Below the pieces are notes generated by a model that did no database searches, was not told where the DNA came from, and saw only the letters and a list, made by a program, of their open reading frames with translations. Below, one piece after another: positions 1-5,073 of a stretch of DNA of 5,082 nt. Both the position numbers and the translations under genes were made by a program. This DNA is from Bacillota bacterium (GTDB lineage Bacteria; Bacillota; Bacilli; Tumebacillales; Effusibacillaceae): positions 1-5,082 of the forward strand of contig JAGVBM010000155.1 in the NCBI GenBank assembly GCA_020059765.1. The letters run 5' to 3'. Position 1 is the first letter of the stretch, and each line of letters starts with the position of its first letter.

Positions 1-74
1 TACTCCAATTCGACCGCCACACCGCGAACCCGTTCATTCCAGGGAACTTTGGTTACGCAACTGTCTCTCTCCAA
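1..74 (-). pseudogene. Decayed 5' fragment of a second copy of the YpmS-like gene (runs off the left edge)
   Basis: Read on the minus strand, this segment is a collapsed copy of the start of the neighbouring gene at 147-719. Three blocks match: 1-24 with 457-480 (2 mismatches), 25-53 with 589-617 (identical), and 54-63 with 713-722 (one mismatch), continuing into the upstream region. Two internal pieces of about 108 and 95 bases are missing, which removes the whole membrane anchor. From the TTG at 60, which matches the preferred start of the intact gene, the frame hits a TGA after eight codons. From the TTG at 74 the frame stays open to the window edge and encodes KVPWNERVRG joined directly to VAVELEY, both segments of the intact protein. 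I infer a dead remnant, but a shortened product without an anchor cannot be excluded because the rest lies outside the window. Confidence 0.75.
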
Positions 75-133
75 GAGCCACGAAATATAGTATCACAAAC
101 ATTTGACCGTCAGACAGGATATTTCAGTTGTCG
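1..133. repeat. Degenerate tandem duplicate of 457-801
   Basis: The homology goes beyond coding sequence. Positions 61-133 align with 720-801, covering the ribosome binding site, the putative promoter and about 20 bases more, and fade out near the shared GTTGTCG. The 18 bases 90-107 are identical to 757-774. The two copies are in the same orientation, separated by the body of the intact gene, so this is a direct tandem duplication whose left copy has since lost sequence. Confidence 0.85.
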
Positions 134-147
134 CGGAGTGACTCCGC
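133..147. other. Small hairpin at the 3' end of the YpmS-like gene
   Basis: GCGGA (133-137) and TCCGC (143-147) form a perfect five-pair stem around GTGAC, overlapping the stop codon of the minus-strand gene. No T-rich tail follows on either strand, so it is at best a weak terminator or an RNA 3'-end stabiliser. It lies exactly at the junction with the decayed duplicate. Confidence 0.35.
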
Positions 148-719
148 TAAGGCTGCTGCAGCAACCGACTGACCGTCAATACCAGATCGAGTTGATCTTT
201 CTTCACGACAACACTTTTGATGCCTATTTCACGCGGCAGCAAGGGTCGAAGGTTCCAGACAACGGGTGTTCGACCGGCTAGTTTCGTATTGGCTGCGATT
301 CGCTGAAAGGCTTCGGCAGATAAGGGAATCCGTCCAACACGGTAGGCCGTCGGAGTAAACAGCAACGCCTCGTTTCGCAGCGCGACCGTGCCTCGAACTT
401 CCATCCCGAAGGACATTCCCCCTTTTTGAACTTTCAAATAGACGATGGCTTGATCGTACTCCAACTCGACTGCCACACCGGCAATCGGCAGTTGTTTGGC
501 CGCTGGATGCCGACTGATTTGCTCTTTGACCAGATTTGAGATGTCTTCTTCCGACAGGCTCAACACGCCCAGATTGAGAATAGCACCGCGAACCCGTTCA
601 TTCCAGGGAACTTTGGTATAGATAAGATCCAACTGACGAGTTGGCTGCACAAGGATGTATAATGTGACCAGCCCGCCCAAAACGACCGCTGTTGCGGTCA
701 GAAGCAAACGTTTACGCAA
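147..719 (-). CDS. Membrane-anchored YpmS-like (DUF2140-type) protein, 190 aa
   Basis: The protein starts with a basic RKR followed by one hydrophobic segment at residues 5-24, then about 165 residues predicted to lie outside the cytoplasm. The body alternates short beta-strand-like stretches (IAGVAVELEY, AIVYLKV, MEVRGTVAL) with LSEEDISNLV near the start and a VGRIPLSAEAFQRI element. This pattern and length resemble the poorly characterised YpmS/DUF2140 group of Bacillales, whose function is not established; the assignment is from pattern recall, not alignment. I prefer the TTG at 719: GGAG at 731-728 sits eight bases upstream and the anchor follows at once. A TTG at 740 (197 aa) is also open, but it lacks a ribosome binding site and would include a seven-base repeat that changes the frame in the duplicate copy. 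No enzyme motif is visible. A defective second copy lies directly downstream. Confidence 0.8.
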   Translation of the reverse strand: MRKRLLLTATAVVLGGLVTLYILVQPTRQLDLIYTKVPWNERVRGAILNLGVLSLSEEDISNLVKEQISRHPAAKQLPIAGVAVELEYDQAIVYLKVQKGGMSFGMEVRGTVALRNEALLFTPTAYRVGRIPLSAEAFQRIAANTKLAGRTPVVWNLRPLLPREIGIKSVVVKKDQLDLVLTVSRLLQQP

Positions 720-723
720 CTGC

Positions 724-737
724 CTCTCTCCTCTCTC
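724..737. repeat. Tandem heptamer CTCTCTC x2 duplicating the ribosome binding site
   Basis: CTCTCTC occurs twice in a row (724-730 and 731-737), which on the minus strand doubles the GGAG-like purine run ahead of the YpmS-like gene. The decayed copy at 61-74 has a single unit. The difference looks like a slippage expansion or contraction in a purine tract. Confidence 0.7.
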
Positions 738-750
738 CAAGTGCCACGAA

Positions 751-780
751 CATATAGTATCACAAACATTTGACTGGCAG
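751..780 (-). promoter_or_regulatory. Candidate sigma-A promoter of the YpmS-like gene
   Basis: On the minus strand, CTGCCA (780-775) and TATATG (756-751) are spaced by 18 bases, each matching four of six consensus positions. The decayed copy keeps the arrangement with CTGACG (113-108), the identical 18-base spacer and a better -10, TATATT (89-84). Conservation of the spacer reflects shared ancestry as much as selection, so this remains tentative. Confidence 0.4.
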
Positions 781-922
781 ATAGGATGATTCTTGTTGTC
801 GAGGGATGGAAAGGAATGTCGCGAAAAAGGGCTAATAGAATGAAGTCCGCCGTATTCATTTTCTTTGTCGGCTACATATGATATTAAAAATCAGCCTCCT
901 GCAGGCAAAGGGGGGAGAGGCT

Positions 923-1498
923 GTGGCGGAAGAAGTTGTCATTTTTCGGAACGTTGCCGGTGACGTGTCACGCAATCAGTTGTACACTTGGCGCAAACAA
1001 ATACAAAAATTGGGTTTGTCTGTCGAAGAACGGAATCGCGGCAAAATGACGGTGATCGCGCTGACGCAAAACGACGAAAACATCACGTTCTACCTGTACG
1101 AACAGGGGACGGGGGGATACCAACTGCACATCGACTATTTGCGGATCAAAAAAGGCGATGGCCGGTTGGTGCAAGCAGTGGAATGGATGATCCAGAATGC
1201 TGCGTTGCGGGGTGAGAAATTTGTGTCAGGCCGATCCGAACTTTGGAGAACCCTCTACTTGAACGGATTGGTGATGGATGAGGGATCGTTTGTGGAGCAC
1301 AAACTGCCGGTTGATTTTGATTTGCGGATCACCCGAGAAGCGATAATGGGTCATATCTATATCACGATGGACCAATATATGGAAGCGCGAACCAGCGGCG
1401 ACCGTGTGATGGAAGAGGAGTATCACAAATTGCTGCAGGGGTTTGTCGAAGAACTGAACAAAGTGGATGAAGCACTGAAGTCGCAGAATCGCTCGTAA
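923..1498 (+). CDS. Hypothetical cytoplasmic protein, 191 aa
   Basis: I do not recognise a family. The protein has no signal peptide or membrane segment. It begins MAEEVVIFRNVAGDVSRNQLY, passes through an alternating strand-like region (MTVIALTQNDENITFYLYEQ, then YQLHIDYLRI), and ends with a charged helical tail (EEEYHKLLQGFVEELNKVDEALKS) that could be a short coiled coil. I chose the GTG at 923 because a very G-rich ribosome binding site (910-918) sits just upstream. The ATG at 878, 15 codons earlier and in frame, has none, and it falls inside a possible -10 box (TATGAT, 877-882). It is convergent with the atpZ-type gene and appears to be a single-gene unit. A regulatory or nucleic-acid-binding role cannot be argued from the sequence. 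Confidence 0.8.
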   Translation: MAEEVVIFRNVAGDVSRNQLYTWRKQIQKLGLSVEERNRGKMTVIALTQNDENITFYLYEQGTGGYQLHIDYLRIKKGDGRLVQAVEWMIQNAALRGEKFVSGRSELWRTLYLNGLVMDEGSFVEHKLPVDFDLRITREAIMGHIYITMDQYMEARTSGDRVMEEEYHKLLQGFVEELNKVDEALKSQNRS

Positions 1499-1540
1499 GA
1501 CTTTGTTGATTTGTAAGCCTTTGATAAGCAGTGGAATCCC

Positions 1541-1777
1541 TTACAAGAACTTTCGAAGCAGAATAATCGTACTGTAAATCCCGCCAATCAGTCCTACAAA
1601 CAACCCGGTAATCAAGAATGCAGGAGAAGTTCCCATTTGTTCATCCAGCCATTTTCCTGCGTAGATACCGGCGAGGAGCGTTACGACCAGGTCAATGCCG
1701 ATACCCGATACCAGTCCGATGGTTCGATAGGGATTGAAATTCTCTTGCGGATCCGGTTTTTTGTCAGGCGTATCCAT
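1541..1777 (-). CDS. atpZ: AtpZ/AtpI-family small membrane protein, 78 aa
   Basis: A small protein with a charged, proline-rich cytoplasmic N-terminus (DKKPDPQENFNPYRTIG) and two hydrophobic segments at about residues 18-40 and 52-74, joined by GKWLDEQMGTSP. The glycine-rich helices and the G-K-W-L-D loop are typical of the AtpZ (ATPase_gene1) family. Members are linked to F0F1 ATP synthase assembly and, together with AtpI, have been proposed to carry Mg2+. The start is secure: AAGGAGG lies eight bases before the ATG at 1777. The gene is usually found at the head of the atp operon, but here it stands alone. Upstream is a terminator and an unrelated gene, and downstream is a convergent gene, with no atpI or atpB in view. 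A weak promoter-like pair (TTCACT 1838-1833, CATACT 1814-1809, 18-base spacer) might drive it. Confidence 0.85.
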   Translation of the reverse strand: MDTPDKKPDPQENFNPYRTIGLVSGIGIDLVVTLLAGIYAGKWLDEQMGTSPAFLITGLFVGLIGGIYSTIILLRKFL

Positions 1778-1819
1778 GTCCCATTCCTCCTTGCTGATTG
1801 AGCCGTTTAGTATGCATAA

Positions 1820-1890
1820 AGGTTGCAGTCCGAGTGAAAAGAAGCACCGTATGGAGAAACTCCGTCTGGTGCTTTTTGTTTTTGCAACCT
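1820..1890. terminator. Nested hairpin with bidirectional intrinsic terminator
   Basis: The inner stem pairs 1843-1856 with 1860-1873: AGCACC/GGTGCT at the base, a G.U pair and one mismatch, then six pairs closing on an AAA loop. On the plus strand it is followed by TTTTTGTTTTT (1873-1883); on the minus strand by TTCTTTTC. Its position 26 bases after the stop of the minus-strand gene 1899-2234 makes termination of that gene the likely role. An outer perfect eight-base inverted repeat, AGGTTGCA (1820-1827) and TGCAACCT (1883-1890), encloses the whole structure. Confidence 0.8.
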
Positions 1891-1898
1891 CCGGTTTT

Positions 1899-2234
1899 TT
1901 ACGCAGGAGGGTGGGAAAGCTCCAGGTAGTGGACTAACAGTTTGCTGAAGCTTTCCGACAGAGACGCGTAGAAGGTGGTTGCCCCTTTTTCAAACACGCC
2001 GCTGCGGTTATAGACTTGAATCTTGTTGGTGATAATCTTGTGGGTGCCGCGTTCATCCCATTCCGCAGGATCCCGTTCGATCAACCCGATAATATCGTCA
2101 AAGAGAATATGATACGTCTGATCTTCCCGCTGCAAAATGAACTCTTTCGTCGTCAGACGGTAGCTGATGCCCCTGCGGATTTCCGTTCGTTTAAGCTCTC
2201 CTGCGAGGGACTTGATATTGATGAATTTTGCCAT
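1899..2234 (-). CDS. Hypothetical protein, 111 aa
   Basis: I do not recognise the family. This is a soluble protein without signal peptide or membrane segment. Residues 1-35 are basic (MAKFINIKSLAGELKR, then RRGISYRLTTKEFILQ). A run of likely strands follows (QTYHILFDDIIGLIE, HKIITNKIQVYNR) and a C-terminal helix (LSESFSKLLVHYLEL). The strands-then-one-helix order is reminiscent of a small PH-like fold, but that is only an impression. The ATG at 2234 has a clear ribosome binding site, AGGGGG, five bases upstream. The gene is divergent from the M42 peptidase and ends at a strong terminator, so it is probably transcribed alone. It may share control with the peptidase through the palindrome at 2315-2332. 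Confidence 0.75.
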   Translation of the reverse strand: MAKFINIKSLAGELKRTEIRRGISYRLTTKEFILQREDQTYHILFDDIIGLIERDPAEWDERGTHKIITNKIQVYNRSGVFEKGATTFYASLSESFSKLLVHYLELSHPPA

Positions 2235-2314
2235 AGCAGCCCCCTAAACAGTATTGTAAAAACGTTTGCTTCATCATATCATGTTTCACAGAAGGCTGAA
2301 AAGTCCGACAGATA

Positions 2315-2332
2315 ATTCCATCGACATGGAAT
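2315..2332. promoter_or_regulatory. Perfect palindrome in a divergent intergenic region (possible operator)
   Basis: ATTCCAT (2315-2321) and ATGGAAT (2326-2332) are exact inverted repeats around CGAC. The site lies between two divergently transcribed genes, 46 bases before the peptidase ATG and 81 bases before the other start, where a dimeric repressor or activator would be expected. TCGACA (2321-2326), a near-consensus -35, overlaps it for the plus strand, but no good -10 follows. No T-tract follows, so it is unlikely to be a terminator. Confidence 0.45.
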
Positions 2333-2377
2333 CGAAGTAGGGTTGCAACATTTGATCGGAAGGAAGGGGAACTGCCA

Positions 2378-3433
2378 ATGATTGCCGCGAATGTGGAACG
2401 GATCGTACATACCTTGACGCAGCTTACCAATATTGCAAGCCCGACGGGGTATACGGAAGACGTGATTGACTGGGTGGAAAAGTACGTAAAAGATATGCCG
2501 ATCACCACCAAACGGAGTCGAAAAGGCGGACTGCTGATTACACTGTCCGGCGAAAGGGACGATCGACACCGGATGCTGACCGCGCATGTGGACACATTGG
2601 GTGCCATGGTGAAAGAAATCAAGAGCAGCGGACGGCTTAAACTGACGATGATCGGCGGCTTTGCCTGGAATTCCATCGAGGGCGAGTATTGCTTGATTCA
2701 CACCCTTTCCGGAAAAACCTATAGCGGAACGATTGTGCTGACCAAATCATCCGTGCACGTACACGGCGACGAAACTCGTGACGCCAAGCGGACACAGGAC
2801 GTTATGGAAGTGAGGATTGACGCGAAAGTGACATCCCGCGAAGAAACGGAAGCCTTGGGGATTCGAATTGGGGATTTTGTGTCTTTTGCTCCGCGGGTGG
2901 AAGTCACCGAATCAGGTTTTGTTAAAAGCCGTCATCTGGACGACAAAGCAAGCGTGGCCATTCTGCTGGAAGCGATTCGGCATATGACAGAGCAGGGAAT
3001 CAGACTGCCGTATACGACCCATTTTCTGATTTCCAATAACGAAGAGATCGGATACGGCGGAAATTCCAACATTACACCGGAAACAGTGGAGTATGTGGCA
3101 GTAGACATGGGTGCTATCGGGGACGGGCAGGCAACCGATGAGTACACGGTTTCCATTTGTGCGAAAGATTCCTCCGGACCGTATCATTACGGACTGCGCA
3201 AAAAATTCGTGGAATTGGCCGAAGAGAATGGAATCCCCTATCAACTGGACATTTATCCCTACTACGGATCGGATGCGTCAGCCGCCATGCGGGCGGGACA
3301 TGACGTGGTGCACGGATTGATCGGACCGGGGATTGACGCCTCCCACTCTTTCGAACGGACCCACAAAGATTCGTTGGACGCCACTTTTCGTTTGATCGTG
3401 GCTTATCTGCAAAGCGGGATGGTCGAAGGATAG
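2378..3433 (+). CDS. M42 family metallo-aminopeptidase, 351 aa
   Basis: A cytoplasmic di-metal aminopeptidase of the M42 (glutamyl/deblocking aminopeptidase, YsdC/FrvX-like) family; members normally form large tetrahedral oligomers that trim short peptides. All expected active-site elements are visible in order: H70-V-D72 (metal ligand and catalytic Asp), L-D188-D-K (bridging metal ligand), N-E222-E223-I-G (catalytic base and ligand), V-D243-M-G (ligand) and H323-S-F-E-R (ligand). The region of about 75-175 between the first two motifs is the inserted dimerisation domain. At 351 residues it matches the family's usual size, so it looks intact. The start is supported by GGAAGGGG eight bases before the ATG. 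Specificity (Glu/Asp, Leu or Lys) cannot be read from the sequence, nor can it be assigned to YsdC, YtoP or YhfE. It is divergent from the 111-residue gene and convergent with the PilZ gene. Confidence 0.93.
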   Translation: MIAANVERIVHTLTQLTNIASPTGYTEDVIDWVEKYVKDMPITTKRSRKGGLLITLSGERDDRHRMLTAHVDTLGAMVKEIKSSGRLKLTMIGGFAWNSIEGEYCLIHTLSGKTYSGTIVLTKSSVHVHGDETRDAKRTQDVMEVRIDAKVTSREETEALGIRIGDFVSFAPRVEVTESGFVKSRHLDDKASVAILLEAIRHMTEQGIRLPYTTHFLISNNEEIGYGGNSNITPETVEYVAVDMGAIGDGQATDEYTVSICAKDSSGPYHYGLRKKFVELAEENGIPYQLDIYPYYGSDASAAMRAGHDVVHGLIGPGIDASHSFERTHKDSLDATFRLIVAYLQSGMVEG

Positions 3434-3439
3434 CCGGAC

Positions 3440-3459
3440 GAGGGGGAGCCTCACCCCTC
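3440..3459. terminator. GC-rich hairpin between convergent genes
   Basis: GAGGGG (3440-3445) and CCCCTC (3454-3459) form a six-pair stem with an eight-base loop, seven bases after the peptidase stop codon. It sits in the short gap between two convergent genes, where a shared terminator is expected. The plus-strand tail is A-rich, with no T-run on either exit side, so intrinsic termination would be weak. Confidence 0.4.
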
Positions 3460-3487
3460 CATGGCAAATTGAGATGAAAAAATGTGA

Positions 3488-4171
3488 TTAGGATCGAAGC
3501 CACCCTCGTTCCCGCAGTTCTATTTGCCGACGGAACACGAATTGGATGATATGCTGCCGGTCTGGTTCCTGCAGGTCCACAAATTTTAGACCGCAAACCT
3601 TGTGGGAGGAAAATTCCGACTTTTGGACCCTTACCACTTGCGCGCGAGCCGAAATATTCACACTCTGATTGTTTTGTTTCAACTGAAACCGAATCCCCAC
3701 AAAATCTCCTGTATTTACATTATGTTTGCTCCTGATCTGGATCGCCATGCCGCCGCCTGATAAATCCTGAATTTCCCCTTGAAATGTGAAAAATCGTTGG
3801 TTGGCCGTATCCATGACGATCAATTCTCCGGGGATGGAGAAGGGAACGCGAACATATTCCCGTCGTTGGTTTTTGCGAATCGTTTTGAAATCCGGTATTT
3901 TCACAACAAAGACAGGTTCTTGTTCCGTCTGCAGATAGTCGATTTCCACTACGGTATCAAAGTAGCGAGGTATGTTGCTGATATCCGAAAAGTGAACAAT
4001 CACCCGTGTTCCAACAGCAAATCTGGAGAGTGTGTGATTGTCTATGTTCATGGGCATGTCGAAGTACAGCGACTGCTTGTCTGTCTTTTGCAAACGAGAT
4101 TCATAGTTTCCCCGGAAAATCCCCTCTGGCACCTGTAACATCACAAACTGACCGATATCAGGCAACGACAC
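3488..4171 (-). CDS. motI: PilZ-domain c-di-GMP-binding flagellar brake protein (YcgR/MotI type), 227 aa
   Basis: Two-domain architecture of the YcgR/YpfA group: an N-terminal YcgR-like barrel (about residues 1-95) and a PilZ domain (about 100-220). Both c-di-GMP signatures are present: RREYVR, giving RxxxR at 104-108, and DLSGGG, giving DxSxxG at 136-141. In Bacillus, MotI (YpfA) binds c-di-GMP and then the stator protein MotA, disengaging it to slow swimming; that role is inferred by homology. I chose the GTG at 4171 because the protein then begins MSLPDIGQFVMLQV, lining up with the start of known YpfA proteins, and AGGTGG lies eight bases upstream. A GTG at 4183 (231 aa) is possible but poorly supported. 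A nine-codon ORF with a better ribosome binding site ends two bases before this start. No flagellar genes are in the window. Symbol assigned by similarity. Confidence 0.85.
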   Translation of the reverse strand: MSLPDIGQFVMLQVPEGIFRGNYESRLQKTDKQSLYFDMPMNIDNHTLSRFAVGTRVIVHFSDISNIPRYFDTVVEIDYLQTEQEPVFVVKIPDFKTIRKNQRREYVRVPFSIPGELIVMDTANQRFFTFQGEIQDLSGGGMAIQIRSKHNVNTGDFVGIRFQLKQNNQSVNISARAQVVRVQKSEFSSHKVCGLKFVDLQEPDRQHIIQFVFRRQIELRERGWLRS

Positions 4172-4173
4172 CC

Positions 4174-4203
4174 TTATCCCCACCTTATTCCCAAAGATTT
4201 CAT
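4174..4203 (-). CDS. Nine-codon leader ORF upstream of the PilZ gene
   Basis: ATG at 4203 has AAGGGG (4216-4211) seven bases upstream, a stronger initiation site than that of the PilZ gene itself. It encodes MKSLGIRWG and stops with TAA at 4176-4174, two bases before the preferred GTG of the PilZ gene; it runs in a different frame. The ribosome binding site of the PilZ gene lies inside this ORF, which would allow translational coupling. Whether it is translated is inference. The alternative is that ATG 4203 was the ancestral start and a one-base indel shifted the frame. Confidence 0.45.
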   Translation of the reverse strand: MKSLGIRWG

Positions 4204-4227
4204 GAATGTTCCCCTTATTTACATCCC

Positions 4228-4258
4228 ATTATAACAAAGTGAATTCCTATGTTGACAA
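4228..4258 (-). promoter_or_regulatory. Sigma-A-like promoter of the PilZ gene
   Basis: On the minus strand there is a perfect -10, TATAAT (4233-4228). TTGTCA (4258-4253) matches five of six -35 positions but with a long 19-base spacer. Transcription starting about seven bases after the -10 would put the 5' end only a few bases before the leader-ORF ribosome binding site. Confidence 0.6.
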
Positions 4259-4277
4259 GATTCCAAAAGACCAAGGA

Positions 4278-4296
4278 GCGACGCGGATATCGTCGC
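4278..4296 (-). terminator. Hairpin downstream of hepT, possible terminator
   Basis: GCGACG (4278-4283) and CGTCGC (4291-4296) form a six-pair GC-rich stem with a seven-base loop, 36 bases after the hepT stop. On the minus strand it is followed by CTCCTTGGTCTTTT, so the T-run comes late. It also lies just upstream of the PilZ promoter and would insulate the two units. Confidence 0.45.
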
Positions 4297-4332
4297 CCTA
4301 CAGCTTGCAACTCATGTGGAGAAGGGCAATTT

Positions 4333-4731
4333 TTACTGGTGTTTGAAGCGATCGACAAGAAAGAGATAGGTCTTTTTCAACTCGGGGTAGTTTTGCATAA
4401 TGTTTTGATAGATACGCCTCGCTAGCTCCTCGTCATAAATATGTGACGTTTCGTTTCGATCTCGTAGCATTTGAAGCCATGCTGTTTCGTTATGGATCCA
4501 TTGTACTTCATAGGCTTTTTTCAAACACTCTTTTGGTGTTATTGCTTCAATGCCTTCTGATGCAAGAAGTCGTTTGAATGTCTTCCAAAACAGTTCGATC
4601 GAGAATTCAAATCGCTGAATCGTTCCGTCAATGTAAAGGCTGTTCGTGGGTGTTTCCGCTAAGGCTTCTTCCAATCGTTGGAGTGCTCTCCCCAGGTTCT
4701 TCAAGCTTTGCTGAATTTGTGCCTCGCTCAT
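4333..4731 (-). CDS. hepT: HEPN-domain toxin HepT (nucleotidyltransferase substrate-binding, HI0074-like), 132 aa
   Basis: An all-helical HEPN protein. Residues 35-50 (DGTIQRFEFSIELFWK) are the hallmark of the HI0074-like NTase substrate-binding family, and R92-NETS-H97-I-Y99 is the RX4HXY motif. In characterised HepT toxins, Arg and His form the RNase site at a dimer interface, and the Tyr is the residue AMPylated by MntA to silence the toxin. All three are intact, so an active toxin is expected. I start at the ATG at 4731 because AGAAGGGAGGG lies six bases upstream; the frame stays open to 4803, but that adds 24 residues unlike the family. It overlaps the end of mntA by 104 bases, so both probably come from one transcript with toxin translation following the antitoxin. 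Confidence 0.9.
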   Translation of the reverse strand: MSEAQIQQSLKNLGRALQRLEEALAETPTNSLYIDGTIQRFEFSIELFWKTFKRLLASEGIEAITPKECLKKAYEVQWIHNETAWLQMLRDRNETSHIYDEELARRIYQNIMQNYPELKKTYLFLVDRFKHQ

Positions 4732-5014
4732 ATACGACCCTCCCTTCTGACAGGACTCTCTCTCGGAGAGATATGGAGGCTTCCTCCCAGCGTATGACAT
4801 CAATTGTAAGCAATGTATTTAATTCTTCGGTCATTCGGTATACCATATGGAGCCAGTCTTCCTGAGAGAGGGAAGGGGCTTTGATGATGAGGTCAATGTC
4901 AGAGCGACTATGAAAATCACCTCTTGCCCGAGAACCAAACAACATGACCTGTTCCACAGCAGGATAGCACGCTAACAGTTGATAGAGTTCTGGGAAAATA
5001 TCAGTCGGGATCAT
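4628..5014 (-). CDS. mntA: MntA-type nucleotidyltransferase antitoxin, 128 aa
   Basis: A minimal nucleotidyltransferase of the pol-beta superfamily. G27-S28 followed ten residues later by D39-I-D41 gives the exact GSX10DXD metal/nucleotide signature, and D72 in TIDVIRW is the likely third carboxylate. In known MntA/HepT pairs the enzyme transfers AMP from ATP to a HepT tyrosine, neutralising the ribonuclease; the same reaction is expected here. The start is firm: GGGAGG lies nine bases before the ATG at 5014. The conserved domain seems to end near VVYERG (residues 93-98). The last 30 residues or so (TNSAKLEEPGES onward) are read entirely through the start of hepT in another frame and look non-conserved. 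They may be a lost-stop extension or just tolerated overlap. Confidence 0.9.
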   Translation of the reverse strand: MIPTDIFPELYQLLACYPAVEQVMLFGSRARGDFHSRSDIDLIIKAPSLSQEDWLHMVYRMTEELNTLLTIDVIRWEEASISLRERVLSEGRVVYERGTNSAKLEEPGESTPTIGRSLSGNTHEQPLH

Positions 5015-5044
5015 TATACCGATCCTCCCGCTAACGTTTTCTTT

Positions 5045-5073
5045 ATTTTACCACAGACTACTTTTCATGTAGA
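5045..5073 (-). promoter_or_regulatory. Promoter of the mntA-hepT operon
   Basis: On the minus strand, TCTACA (5073-5068, four of six) is followed after 17 bases by TAAAAT (5050-5045, five of six) with an upstream TG giving an extended -10. The mntA ATG is about 30 bases further on. No clear operator palindrome is visible in the few bases available before the window ends. Confidence 0.55.

Noticed and set aside
1511..1546. Inverted repeat TTGTAAG/CTTACAA between the convergent genes, considered as a terminator
   Set aside because: The stem is AT-rich with a 22-base loop, overlaps the atpZ stop codon, and has no T-tract on either side.
2191..2701. Long minus-strand ORFs of 140 and 161 codons opposite the peptidase start
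   Set aside because: They lie antisense to a well-supported M42 gene and its upstream region, have no credible ribosome binding sites, and their translations are low-complexity, Ser/Arg/Phe-rich shadows.
3114..3596. 160-codon minus-strand ORF over the peptidase C-terminus and the PilZ 3' end
   Set aside because: It overlaps two real genes; its Pro/Arg-rich composition with no recognisable motif is typical of a shadow frame.
4252..4257. Perfect TTGACA on the plus strand as a -35 box
   Set aside because: No -10-like sequence follows at 16-18 bases and no plus-strand gene lies downstream.
4732..4803. N-terminal extension of hepT to an ATG at 4803
   Set aside because: The extra 24 residues lie inside mntA and do not resemble the HepT family, and the ATG at 4731 has an excellent ribosome binding site.
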